A stretch of 64,000 nt of DNA from Apricaphanius iberus (lineage: Eukaryota > Chordata > Actinopteri > Cyprinodontiformes > Aphaniidae), in assembly GCA_028564705.1 (NCBI GenBank), contig JAPXFQ010000398.1, forward strand, positions 2,976,001-3,040,000. The letters are read 5' to 3'. The notes under the pieces were generated by a model. That model ran no database searches and was not told where the DNA came from. It saw nothing but the letters and a program-made list of their open reading frames with translations. The position numbers and the translations under genes were made by a program. How positions within the stretch are numbered: the first letter of the stretch is position 1; every line of letters starts with the position of its first letter. Shown piece by piece: positions 1 to 11,100 of the stretch.

Positions 1-1294
1 ACTGACCAACAGATAAATGCAACTGAGTAAAATGATTCAACTGGAATAAAAATGAGATTATTTCAAAACATAATATTACATGTAAATCCAATGTATGCTT
101 ATAACTTTATTCGCGTTTTATATAATTGCGCCAACATCATAATAGGAGTAGCATTCCTTGTCCCCTAAGGCTCTTACGTAGGTTGCTATGGTAACTTTTA
201 AACTTTAACTTTTAAATAAGATTTACCACAAAAACAAATATAATGTATCTAATAGACGCAACATAACACAACCTTTTTCTCTGCAACGAGACAGTCTAAT
301 CTGGGCCTGTGCAAAAAGCTTCCCTGTCTCATTAGAAAGCCCCAGTTGCCAGATAAGACAGGAGCAGGTTTCATTGAAGGAAAATAACCATTTGTGATGA
401 ATCCATATTTTATGTAGGACTCCTGGTATTGTTGGTTAAATGTAGCTTACTTTATCTTGGAAGTCTTAGGCTCCTCTGTCTCTTCAATGAGCCCAAGGTC
501 ATTCATCCCGTGGCGGGGTTTGGGCGGTAAAGTGAGCCCAAACCTAATTATCAGCCGTGCATCGCCTCCCATTATTATTATAATTATTATTTAAAAAGTT
601 GTATTTTCCCTTCATGATCAAATGCTTTAAAGTATTTGTCAAGTTTATCTAAACTGATTGCACCTTTTTTAACAAGAAGCAAAAGAACTGAGAGCGCTGT
701 GAAACAGAAGAGGAGTGAGACAGGAATAAAAAATATATAATAAATATAAATAATGCTGAGTTTTTAAGTTGTAGAACAATCTGAATTGTACTCCTGGCCT
801 GGCTGAGGTAAGATCAAGCAGGATGTGTTTACATAGGCAAGTGGTTTAAACCACTATGTAGTGTCTTAATATTGTTGTCCTCAGATGAGAAATGTAGTTT
901 TATGGAAATGTGGTGGAAATCCTGTTTAAATTATATTCTTTTTTTGCTGGCGGGGCTGGGACCCTTTAAACATTTTGTGCCCAAGGGCCTCTGCTATCAC
1001 AATCACACCCTGGATGAACCTTTCCTTTTTGGAAAGAAACTTTTCACAGGCTTCTGTTTTTAATCATTTTGCTAGGGCATGGTTTTGCTTTTAGATGTGT
1101 TATATCATGTGACAGAGGCAAGCCCAAGTTATATCTGAATATAAAGGAGACAATACGGTTATTTTGCAAAAATAAAACACCATTGAGACTCTTATAAGAA
1201 AACAGATCAAGAGGTGTACAGGTTGGCATGCAAAAGTATATAAGCAGCACTTCTGACTTCAAGGCTTAAACTTAACTAACTTAAAGATTCAATT
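1..1294. other. Non-coding, no feature recognised
   Basis: AT-rich sequence with short open frames only. No exon with splice sites, no terminal inverted repeats and no recognised repeat family was seen. Short ATT-rich runs lie near 570-595. Confidence 0.5.
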
Positions 1295-1329
1295 ACACTC
1301 ACTGCCCACTTTATTAGTTACCCCTTGCT

Positions 1330-3645
1330 AGTACGTGGTTGGACCCCCTTTTGCCTTTAGAACTGCCTTAATCCTTTGTGGCATAGATTCAAAAAGGTAC
1401 TGTAAACATTCCTTAGAGACCTTGTTCCATATTGACATGATAGCATCATGTAGTTAATGCAGATTTTGTCAACTGCAGAGCCATGATGTGAATCTCCTGT
1501 TCCACCACATCCCAAAGCTGCTCTATTGGATTGAGATGTGGTGACTGTGCAGGCCATTTGAGTAGTGAACTCATTGTCATTATTATTTTTTTGTTTTTTT
1601 TGAGGAATTATCATTGTCTGGCTAATAATGATTTAAACACAACTACACCAGTAACCTAATATTGGGATAATTGTTGATGTAACTCAAATTATTCATGATA
1701 AATTGAGCAACGCCGGGCACCAGCTTCTTAATCTCTAATTAAGAATCAATAATAACTATTAAAACAGACCATCAGTCTATCTGAAGGTTGAGTTCTTTTG
1801 CACGATGTATTCAGCCACAAACATGAACGAGGCCCAGAGATTTATCTCAAATTTAAGGAATTTATTAACAAATTGCTCACATAAGCAAAATAAATAAATC
1901 TAGCCTAAGTGAACTATGCTACTATGTGCTAACTGGAAGAGAACGGAAAAATGCCGGAGAATAGGAACCAAACACTACAACGTCACCGGAAGGTCCACCT
2001 CACATGCTTACAGTGCGTCGTACGCGGGAACGAAGGAGAAAAGGAGAAAGAGAGAGGATGACGGGAAGACGCTTATTAACTAGGTGTGAATTTAGCCAGA
2101 GCACGCGGTCTCCTTTGTCTGTCTGGAGCTAGCTAGCCTTGTGGCTCGGACAAAGGGCTAACAGATAATGGCAGCTGTCTCTCACCCACTTTCTTTCCAG
2201 AACAACCACATATGCGGGGTCCGGTTTGTGGAATTAACTCAGCAACAAACACAAAACAAACACACTGCTTTCGCTTATAAATCAAAGAAAACAGAGTAAC
2301 TTTAACACAAACAGCCGGTTCTGGCAAAACACACACCTTGTAATCTGAGTAAAAGAAACTGTGCTCCAACCCATATTAAAGAAAGAAAAGAATTTCATAC
2401 TTGAGAAGTCCTTCAGTCCAGAGTGGAGGATGAGGTATTGGAAAAAATTGATTTATTCTGTTCACCTGCGTTGCACAGAGAAGGGAATGAATCAAAAAAT
2501 TCCATCGGGCGATCAGAACGGGCTCCTGGAACCATGCTGACAACAAGCAGCTTGGTTGGAAGAGGGTGGAGAGATAGGGAAGGAAAGGAAGCCTGGGTAG
2601 TTTTGGGGTTCAATACTTTAGGGACCAGCTGTGGATTGGAGAAGGGAAAGGGTTGCAGTCAGTTTGTCTTTCAGCTGGAGAGCGGGTTACCTCCTTAAGC
2701 CCGAAGCGGCACGGGAAGGAGCGCACAAATTCGCGCTCTGATATTCATAATGCGTCATCCAGGGACGGCATTGAGGTAGTAAATGTGCTCATCTTGGGAG
2801 AGACCAGGTGGCAGCTGGTGGCCAATGATCTTGGAGGAGCTTGACGAAGATGGCGGCTGGCTCAGTGAAAGGAATGCTGGGAGAGTGAGTCCATTTAATA
2901 TTTCGCATTTCTGGGCTGACCCAATATCATGTTCAATAAACCAGTCTGAGATGATTCGAGCTTTATGACATGGCGTATTATCCTGCTGGAAGTAGCCAGC
3001 AGAAGATGGGTAGATTGTGGTCATAAATGGATGGACATAGTCAGAAACAATAAGTAGCAACAGGTAGGCTGCGGTGTTGCAACAATGATCAATTGGTACT
3101 AAGTGGCCCAAAGTGAGCCAAGAAAATGTTCCCCACACCATTACACCACCACCACCAGTGTGAACCGTTGATACAAGGCAGGATGGATCCATGCTTTCAT
3201 GTTGTTGATGCCAAATTTTGACCATACCATCCACCCTACCATGAGTCTCCATTTCTACTGAAATGCTGGCTAATCAGGCAACATTTTTTTCCAATCTTCT
3301 ATTGTCCAATTTTGGTGAGCCTGTGCGAATTGTAGCCTCAGTTTTCTTTTCTTAGCTGACAATAGTGGCACTCGGTGTTGTCTTTTGTTGCTGTAGCCCA
3401 TCTGCCTCAAGGTTCAAGGTGTTGTGCGTTCAGAGATGTGCTTCTGCATACCTTGATTGTAACAAGTACTTATTTTAGTTACTGTTGCCTTTCTATCAGC
3501 TCAAACCAGTCTAGCCTCTGACCTCTGGCATCAACAAGGCATTTTCACCCACAGAACTGCCGCTCACTTGCTACTTCACTTTTTCGGACCATTCTCTGTA
3601 AACCCTAGGATGGTTGTGTGTCAAAATCCTAATAGATCAGCAGTT
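1330..3645 (-). pseudogene. Broken Tc1-like transposase
   Basis: On the minus strand, 3252 down to 2929 encodes a typical Tc1 transposase core: WHQQHESMDPSCLVS, then GGGGVMVWG, then YFQQDNTPCHKARIIS, which holds the second catalytic aspartate in the QQDN motif. The frame runs into foreign sequence after the FIEHD residues near 2929. It resumes at about 1578 with the residues NEFT, where the family continues towards the third catalytic residue, but that part is frameshifted and decayed. The N-terminal DNA-binding part lies in 3253-3648 and beyond the LINE, also with frame damage. This is a cut-and-paste transposase in origin and is clearly non-functional. Confidence 0.8.
1579..2928. mobile_element. 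Unclassified ~1.35-kb insertion inside the Tc1-like element
   Basis: The Tc1 sequence stops after CATTGTCAT (ends 1578) and resumes with CATGTTCA (2928 onward), so the segment between is an insertion. A possible TCAT duplication flanks it. The left side begins with a T-rich run (1579-1602), which would be an A-rich tail if the insert lies on the minus strand. The interior has open frames of up to 91 codons on either strand, none recognisable. It could be a solo LTR or a non-LTR fragment. I cannot name the family. Confidence 0.6.
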
Positions 3646-3648
3646 TCT
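3347..3648. repeat. 302-bp direct duplication, left copy (flanks LINE)
   Basis: This block of Tc1-like sequence is repeated at 6363-6664 with three differences seen by eye (C/T in GTGCGTTC, A/G in CTTGATTG, A/G in AGTACT). Both copies share the same private changes from the Tc1 family, such as a short deletion before CCTCTGACC. They are therefore one sequence duplicated, not two transposon copies. The LINE lies exactly between them. Confidence 0.9.
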
Positions 3649-6362
3649 TTTTATTTTATTTTTTTTTTTAACGTGTCCTGTCTAGCAGTATGCTATTCAG
3701 AATTGGTGTCTGAGTACCAAGTACAAGCCCAACAGTTTTACTTTCCCAAGCAGAGTATTACAGCTTCGCTGTAGTACGCCACTTGATGTATATGTATGAA
3801 AAATCTTTATTAGTGATTACTGTGGGTTCAATTTCCTGACGTCATGGACACTAAACTGAGACAAGAAGGGAGAAAGGAAGAAGGTGAAGAAAAGAAACCG
3901 GACCAGCAGAGGCGCGAACCGACGACACAAGACAGGGAGGCAAACAAAGAACACAAGAAAACATCCCAGTCCTCCACCTCTGCCGGACGGCAGAGAAACA
4001 GTAATACAAAACAAAAACAACAAACTGTACAGAACCAAACCAATAGTTCGGATCTAGTAGAATAAACTAAGAATTACACATTCACTACACACAAGCATGG
4101 ATTAATGAACATAATACAAATGTTTCTGGTAAGCTCCTGTGAACAACTAACTAATGATGATAACCTCAACTTAAGATATGTCCGTCCACACCAATGTCCC
4201 CACACCTATGTGTGTGCGAGCATGCAGGTCTGAATAAGGTTTCACCATGCAAGTGATTGATAGCTGGTGTAAGGAACCATCAATCCGTCCTACAGGAATC
4301 GACACAGACATGGAGGAGGCAAGAGATGTATGCATCCAGGGTCCCACAGAGTACAGAGTCCACAGGCGGATCAGCGCAGGGTCGATCACCCACCAAGAGA
4401 GGAACAGATGGAAGCCCCAGGGGAGCACCCAGCAGCCGCAATGCTGGGGCCCGAGAGATCGCAGTGACGAGCCCACGGGCTCCGTCGGTAACCGGGTACG
4501 CCAGGGCGGGCCCGGATCAGGAACTGGAGGCCACAGGGACCAGGGGCACCCCGCCCCCCAGCGGGGCCCCAACCAGGGACCAGCCGATAAGGGCCCCCCG
4601 CCGCCGCCGCAGGCAAGGGGGATCCGCAACGGACAACACACGCCGCCGCCACCCCGGACCAATACCCACCGCCAACAACCCGGTCCGCCCCCACACACCC
4701 ACACGCCAGGGAGCCACAGCAAGAACCACAGCGGATGTACGCCCTCCCCAGGCCGCGCCCAGCCGGCACCTGGACATCCAGATCTTCCAGCTCCCGGGTC
4801 CAGATCCCGCCCCACGTAGGGCGCCAAGATCAGGGGCCCAGCCAATGCCGGACAGCCCCACCAGGTGAACAGACCAGCCAACAGAAGTCCTGGAACCGGC
4901 AGGAGGCCTGGGCGCCAGGCACGGTCCCCACCGATCCACCGGACGGCACCAACCTGTTCTACAACCCCAGCACCCCCATAAGAGGTGCCCCAGTCAATCC
5001 AAGGAGGACGTCGGCCCGAAACAGCGGCAGCCCGACACACCGGACCACCCAGGACCCGCCCGACATGCACCAGGACCGAGCCGGGCCGGAACCGGGACCC
5101 CCGGCCCCAGGCATCGAGAGCCATCATCAACCAGCGGGCAGGAGCAATCATCACCGACGGGGAGTGATGGGGAGGGAAGAAGATGCATCAGGCCAGAGAG
5201 CAGCCAAGCACCCAACCTGACAGGTAGACATAGACAGACAGAGACACTCATACGTACCCTCCCTCTCATGCGTACACATTCTTACAAATACAGGACATAC
5301 GAAAAAAGGACGCTATACACTCATTCATACCCCCCATACGTACACTATACTCCATACTCCCAGGCCCAGGGACAGACGCCCCAATAGAGAACCCTGCCCC
5401 TGCACCCAGGAGACAGACCCCTTTGCCCACCAGGACGGGGACAAGCAGACCGCCAAGGCCCCCACACCGGCAAGAGCAGCCCACCAGCCCAGGACCCCGA
5501 CCAGACGGCCTGATGTTCTATCCGGGCTCCGACCCCTGATGGTCCAACGAACAGGGGTGTGGAAAGACCCCCCAGCCTCTCTCCCCCCGCTCAATGTGGT
5601 GTTGTTGCGTGTTGTTCTAATGTGCACTTAAAACAGAGGGGTGGGACATGGGAATACTGCCGGGTACCCCCATCTCCCCCCCCCGGGCCCTCAGTGTCTA
5701 GATGCGTTTAAACAGTGGGTGCCGGCACCACAGGCGAGGCCCCCACAACGGGCCCCTATAGGGGGCCCCCCATGCCACTGGGGAGCAAGCGACAAGAACC
5801 CGCCCGGGGAGATGGAAAAGGCAGCAGCGCCCGCCAACCACCGGCCGACCACAGCCCCCCCCCAGCCGGCACCGACGGCAGCGCCCCCCCCCGGCCAAGC
5901 CCCAGCCAGGGCCCCAGCCGGGGGGCACGCCGCCCCAGAACCCCGAGCCCCAGGCCCAGCCCAGACCCTCCCAGAGCAGCACAGCACCAGGCCAGTAACC
6001 CGTGTCCGCCAGCACGACCCCTCTAAGGCGCCGCATGCAGCCACTAGGAGTCACCACACAAAGCCCCCAAAGTCCCACCCCAGGCGAGAGTCACGGCACC
6101 TACCGCCCCAACCGCAAGCGGACCCACCCCCAAGGACCTCCCTGCAGTCACCACCAACCCTTAAGCTCCACATCGGCAACCGTGTCCCACAGAACGGAAT
6201 CAAGGGCCCGACCCCACTAGGTGATGGAACTGATCAAGGGTGACCAGAAAGATTGATCAGATGTGGAGGCAGATGCCATTTCTAGACCAATGTAATCCAG
6301 AAGGAGATCTCTATATTGATTAATATTCAGAGTATTTTTATTTTTCCAGTTCAAGAGGATAT
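3649..6362 (-). mobile_element. L1-like non-LTR retrotransposon, 5' truncated
   Basis: Read on the minus strand, the element starts inside the C-terminal end of an ORF2 (6362-6217), continues through a GC-rich 3' region of about 2.5 kb, and ends in an A-rich tail, seen as a T-rich run on the plus strand at 3645-3671. A second copy in the opposite orientation lies at 26570-28045 and confirms the 3' end and tail. The 4250-6200 part is far richer in G and C than the rest of the window and has long proline- or glycine-rich open frames on both strands, none resembling a known protein. The longest (327 codons, minus, 4171-5154) is on the sense strand of the LINE but looks compositional. Confidence 0.8.
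6217..6362 (-). pseudogene. C-terminal end of LINE ORF2 (reverse transcriptase protein)
   Basis: The minus-strand frame reads KNILLNWKNKNTLNINQYRD, then LLLDYIGLEMASAS, then a WSPLISSIT-like end and a stop at 6217. This is the characteristic C-terminus of fish L1-type ORF2 proteins, downstream of the reverse transcriptase domain. Everything upstream (endonuclease and polymerase) is missing because the copy is 5' truncated at 6362. The open frame runs on past 6362 to 6426 into duplicated Tc1 sequence by chance. It is non-functional. Its value is to fix the orientation and class of the element. Confidence 0.75.
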
Positions 6363-6664
6363 TTTTCTTAGCTGACAATAGTGGCACTCGGTGTTGTCTT
6401 TTGTTGCTGTAGCCCATCTGCCTCAAGGTTCAAGGTGTTGTGTGTTCAGAGATGTGCTTCTGCATACCTTGGTTGTAACAAGTGCTTATTTTAGTTACTG
6501 TTGCCTTTCTATCAGCTCAAACCAGTCTAGCCTCTGACCTCTGGCATCAACAAGGCATTTTCACCCACAGAACTGCCGCTCACTTGCTACTTCACTTTTT
6601 CGGACCATTCTCTGTAAACCCTAGGATGGTTGTGTGTCAAAATCCTAATAGATCAGCAGTTTCT
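6363..6664. repeat. 302-bp direct duplication, right copy
   Basis: This matches 3347-3648 nearly base for base. After 6664 the Tc1-like sequence continues without a break (GAAATACTCAGACCAGCC and onward), so this copy is the one still joined to the remainder of the host transposon. The left copy is joined to the preceding part. Confidence 0.9.
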
Positions 6665-6805
6665 GAAATACTCAGACCAGCCTGTCTGGCACCAACAACC
6701 ACGTTCAAAGTCACTTAAATCACCTGTCTTCCCCATTCTGATGCTCGGTTTGAACTACAGGAGATCGTCTTGACCATGTCTAGATGCCTAAATGCATGTA
6801 ATAGG

Positions 6806-7689
6806 CTGAGGTAACACAATTGAAAACAATATTATTTAAAGGTTGATGGATTGCAGAGAAGTCCGATCCCCAATCGCATTATCTGGGTAGTTTAGTAGAG
6901 CTTCTGAAACTCCAGTTTGGTTCGATTCAAGCCGGGCCATGTTGTATCTTTTAAAAGTCTGATTTCAGTTGGACTGAGGTAATAATTCAACTTTCTATTG
7001 CTGCATGTAAACACACTTTTTTTTTTACTTGTTACATAGTGCACCATGTCTTTATGAACTTGTCTTTACCCTATTGTTTTTTGTCAGAAACATCAGACGA
7101 AACAAGGTTTATCATCCTCTCTATTATAGCTGAAAAAGGTCAATTTTCAACCACAACAGATTCTTAGCATTATTTAGAACCCTTGTCCATTGGTGGGAAA
7201 TCACACCACCTCAAGATATCTGTGTGTCCTCTCATCTGATTTCTCTCTCAGAAAACTGGCTAATTTTTCCACATCCTGTGAAAACAGATCAAATATTTGT
7301 TTTCACTTTAGCAGCTTGAGTCCCTTGTTTCACTTGGAAGTGAGCTATCGTCATAAAAATGCGGTAGGTTTTCCACACATAGCAAACACACACAAAGAAT
7401 CCGAACAAACAGGCACACGAGCAGAGCACATGAAATAATGGATAAAACTTCTGTGCATGGATGCTCATGGAACATTTTCAGCTACTCAGTTTAATATTTG
7501 ACCAGAGGACACAGAGATGAATTTATCCTCATGCTCAAGACTTAGGGGAAGCAACAACAGGAAAGAAGCAAGCAACAAGTACAGATGGACATGTTAATCA
7601 GTTTTGATATCATAAGATTTATGTTATAATTTACTCATGAGCAGGTTGGCATGAAGATACATTTCAAGGGAGAAGCTTGCAAGATAAAA
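6806..7689. other. Non-coding, no feature recognised
   Basis: AT-rich DNA with a T run near 7018-7025. One open frame of 82 codons (7190-7438) has no recognisable domain and no clear splice sites, and is probably chance. Confidence 0.45.
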
Positions 7690-8160
7690 ACTGTTTAACA
7701 ACTGTAAAGAATGGTGGTGCTAGCATTATGTCTGAGTATTTTACTCCTGGAGGGATGATGAGGAAAGAATGTTATGTGGAAATCCATCCATCCATTTTCT
7801 GAAACGCTTAGTCCTCCAGGGGTCGCGGGGGGGGGGCTGGTGCCTATCTCCAGCTGTCAACGGGCGAGAGGCGGGGTACACCCTGGACAGGTCGCCAGTC
7901 CATCACAGTATGTGGACATCCATTATGCCAAATTAGTTGCAAAGTGGCTTAACAACAAAAATATTACTGTTTTGGTGTGGGAATCACAAAGCCCTGATCT
8001 CAGTCTCAAAGAAAATCTGTGGCAAAGCTAGAAAGATGTGTGCGAGCAGAGCAACCTTCAGGGAATGGGCCACAATTCCTGCAAGCTACTTAGAGAAATC
8101 TACAGATGGTCACCCAAAACATTTGTCTTCAGCCATATAGCTCAAAGTCAATTGACATCA
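7690..8160 (+). mobile_element. Decayed Tc1-like transposon fragment
   Basis: After removal of the insert at 7781-7908, the plus strand contains degraded Tc1 transposase sequence. It reads KNITVLVWESQSPDLSLKEN, matching the usual SPDLNPIENLW region with the third catalytic glutamate, followed by a stop and shifted frames up to the tail near 8150. Upstream, AATGGTGGTGCTAGCATTAT corresponds to the GGGS-type core. No terminal repeats are preserved. It is a dead relic. Confidence 0.65.
7781..7908. mobile_element. RTE-like LINE 3' fragment with target duplication
   Basis: The segment begins with the CCATCCATCCATTTTCTG stretch and contains the GGGTCGCGGGG, GGCGGGGTACACCCTGGACA and GTCGCCAGTCCATCACA blocks of a very common teleost RTE-type 3' end. 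It is flanked by an 8-base direct repeat, TATGTGGA (7773-7780 and 7909-7916), which fits a target-site duplication. The copy is only about 128 bases, so it is severely 5' truncated. It lies inside the older Tc1 relic. Confidence 0.8.
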
Positions 8161-11100
8161 ATTCAAAAATACTTTATTGATCGCTGAGGGGGAAAATGGT
8201 AAGAAGGTTAAAAGGGAATTCTATCAAATAAGGAAATGTTTGAGCCTCTTCCTCTGAAAAAAAAAGATCTCTCAAAAATAATCATGCCTTTTATTCTGGT
8301 TTTTATCATAAAAATTATTCAGATGAATAACATCTAAATTCTCAGGTGGCTCTGGTGCTCCTGTTTCAGGAGGTTGCAGTTTGGAGTGTAAGGAATGGGA
8401 AAATACCAAGATCACAAGTCTAACTCATTATTATTCACAATATGCAAACATCTTACCTCCGACTTTCTAACAACAATGTGACTCTTGTGCTGCCTTCAAG
8501 CAAATTAACCTGATCCTGTTCTGCCATGCAGTGCAGCTGCTAACAGTTAGCTTAATTACTAATAGTTAGCTTGAGCCTTTAGCTTCTACTAGCAGAAACA
8601 TGCTCTGCTCTCCAGTTTTCAAAATCACCTTTTTTGTGGTTGGTCTCAAGCTACGGTATATAGGCAAAACCATGAATGCTATTTTTTTCTCGTTACATAG
8701 AAAGTACTGGCCTTTTCTGAATCTCTCGTTTTGCCATCTGCTTCCTTTCTGTGGCTAATGCAGACAATGGGGGTTGGGGAAAATGTTCATGTGCAACATG
8801 GATATGCAGCTCAGAGTGACCTGCCATATTTCCCAAAGAACAAGTATTCCACAGTTTCTCAGTGAGCAAGAGCTTAATGTATTGAAGATAATTGATAACT
8901 TAGTATGGAAGCAAAGCTGCATCACCCAGATGGCAAAGATGAGTAATATAAATGCACGTAATACGGTGTGCTTGAAGATGGAGGCTAGGTGACAGAGGGG
9001 TTAGCTATGCGCTGTTTAGGATTAAACTTTAGAAAACAACTACACCAGTTCTTGTCCTGCTAATGTTCACCTTATGAAAAAAAGAATGGATTTATTTACA
9101 ACTACGAATAAACATGCAGAATGTAAACTAAAATATAAGAAACTGCTGGGTTTTTGTTTATAATCCTCTTTATAGTGGGTATATTCAAATCTAGCTGGGT
9201 GTAATTGCAACACACAGTAAATTGGGTCTAATGTAAATCCTGCATACTGATGCTGTATATCAATGGGAGTGCCTTGGTAAATTATATCTAATGAATCGCA
9301 TCTGTAGAGTAGAGACAAACCACTTTTTGGCAGACTGCAGTCTTATCTAGACCTAATTTAAAAGGTGTGAACACATGTTCGATAAATGATTATGGTAGTC
9401 ATTTCCAGAGTGCATAGGCACCTACTTAGAGCACATTTTGAGTGATCATGTTTCTTTTTATTACCTAATTCGGGGTCCTTTGTAAATACCCATCAATACC
9501 CCACCATAAATTGGGGCCTAGAGGTTAGTGCTGCCCACCTGATTGCATCCATATAACTGTGTTGCAGATAGGCTGGTAATTACAGGAGCGATCATAGTTT
9601 CAGTGACATGTAATTCTATTAGAAAACTGTTCTTCTCGCGTAAACTGTAATGGACACTCTGTAATCACAGTTGAGCTTCCCACTTCTTTAACCTTTGTCT
9701 GATCTAAGCGGCAATACTTCTTATGAACCTGACAGTCAGGAAATAAGGTAACAAAGTGAGCTGAACAAACAGCTGGAAATCTGCAGAGAAGAAAGTGTTT
9801 GGAAATCCTTGAGGATAAAGTCTAAAATGAGCATGGCGCTCAACACTTTGAGATGTTGTTTTGGTTTAGAGGGTAGGCAGCAGAAGCAGAGGCTTTTATA
9901 TAAGTATGTCTTAAAAATGTGGCATTTACTGCCTATTATTCTGTCTCAGCGGAGAGGCACTACCTTTAATGACTTCGGGATAACAAGGCCTGTTTCTCAA
10001 ACCATGTTGTTTTTTTCGCATAATGAGGATTGGTTTCCCCTAAGCAACACGATGTCCTGTTTGCATTTTTGGGGCTGCTACTAGACTGGCCATGCCGCAA
10101 AGGAAAAGCCAAACACAGGGGCTGGCTGTTCTATTTAAAAATCAGAAGAACAGGTTTTAGCTTGTCAACTGCCTACATATACCATTAGCAATGTGAGAAA
10201 TGTTCCAAAGCAGAAAGGAAGCTGGCTGAAAAGATGCTATCACACGGAGCACGCTCATGTTTTCATACCAATCCTGTCCTACAGCTGTCTCAATCTGCAG
10301 CCTAAAACTGTTCCTTGCTATCTTCTCCTTCAACCTTATCCCCCCTTCTTGCATGCAATCTGACGTTCACATCTATCATTTTTTCTTGTTCTGTCACTCT
10401 GTCTCACCACTGCAAATCAAGCATAAACGGGCCTATCAGAATTCTTGCAAACATACAGTACAGGCAATCAAGACTTGTTACTTTAGAAAGCAATGTTAAG
10501 GTGTGTCTCTCAAATCCAGCCGGCATTGAGGAGGTGAACATGTAAGGGGACTTGCGTGCAGGCCAAGAATTTTATAACAAAGAAAGGCAGATGCCGCCTT
10601 CCCCCTACCACTTGCTTGTCCCTTTATCTATCAAGTCCCTTGGATAACCCATAGAGCAATTCCTGAATGACGTTTGCGCCTCGTACAAACACAGACTACA
10701 AATTAATTTCATGACGCATAGTCCGTCAAAATAAAGTCACATTAGTACATGTTGTTCTTGTCAATGAGGGATCATTCAGTGCTAAATTACACATCCCAGT
10801 TCCCTTTCCTCTACATTTCCTTTTCTCAGCTTTATCTTCCATCAGCATGTTAAGCCTTATTACAATATACTTCAAATGGCGCCATGGGTTGAGCCCTCTG
10901 GCAGAGTCTTAAAGCTGCAGTCATTCTGGGAACCAATCTTTTTTTTCACCTTTGTCAATAAGTCCTTTCCCCATTTAAAATGGGTAAAATCTTGTTAAAC
11001 AGTTATTTTAATAATAATTCACAGAATTTTACTGATATATTGAAGAACAGGTAGTTAATAATGGAAATAGCAACATAACTACAAAAAAATCCAAGGGAAA

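Larger units (their letters stand above)
1295..6805 (-). mobile_element. Tc1-like DNA transposon, split by two later insertions
   Basis: The plus strand begins with the recognisable terminal sequence of a widespread vertebrate Tc1-like family (TACACTCACTGCCCACTTTA, 1295-1314) and then runs through the reverse complement of its transposase gene. Element sequence occupies 1295-1578, 2929-3648 and 6363-6805. It is interrupted by an unclassified insertion (1579-2928) and an L1-like LINE (3649-6362). The segment 3347-3648 is present again at 6363-6664. The far terminal repeat is not visible after about 6805, so that end is truncated. The element cannot be active. It serves as a dated substrate: both insertions must be younger than it. 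Confidence 0.85.

Noticed and set aside
1700..1730. A retroviral primer-binding site (TGGTGCCCGG on the minus strand)
   Set aside because: No LTR end (CA) precedes it and no retroviral coding sequence follows. The match to a tRNA end is short.
4171..5154. A 327-codon protein gene on the minus strand
   Set aside because: It lies in the GC-rich 3' part of a LINE, is glycine- and tryptophan-rich with no domain, and has equally long frames on the other strand. The second LINE copy does not keep the frame.
5641..6243. A 200-codon proline-rich ORF on the plus strand
   Set aside because: It is antisense to the LINE and explained by base composition.
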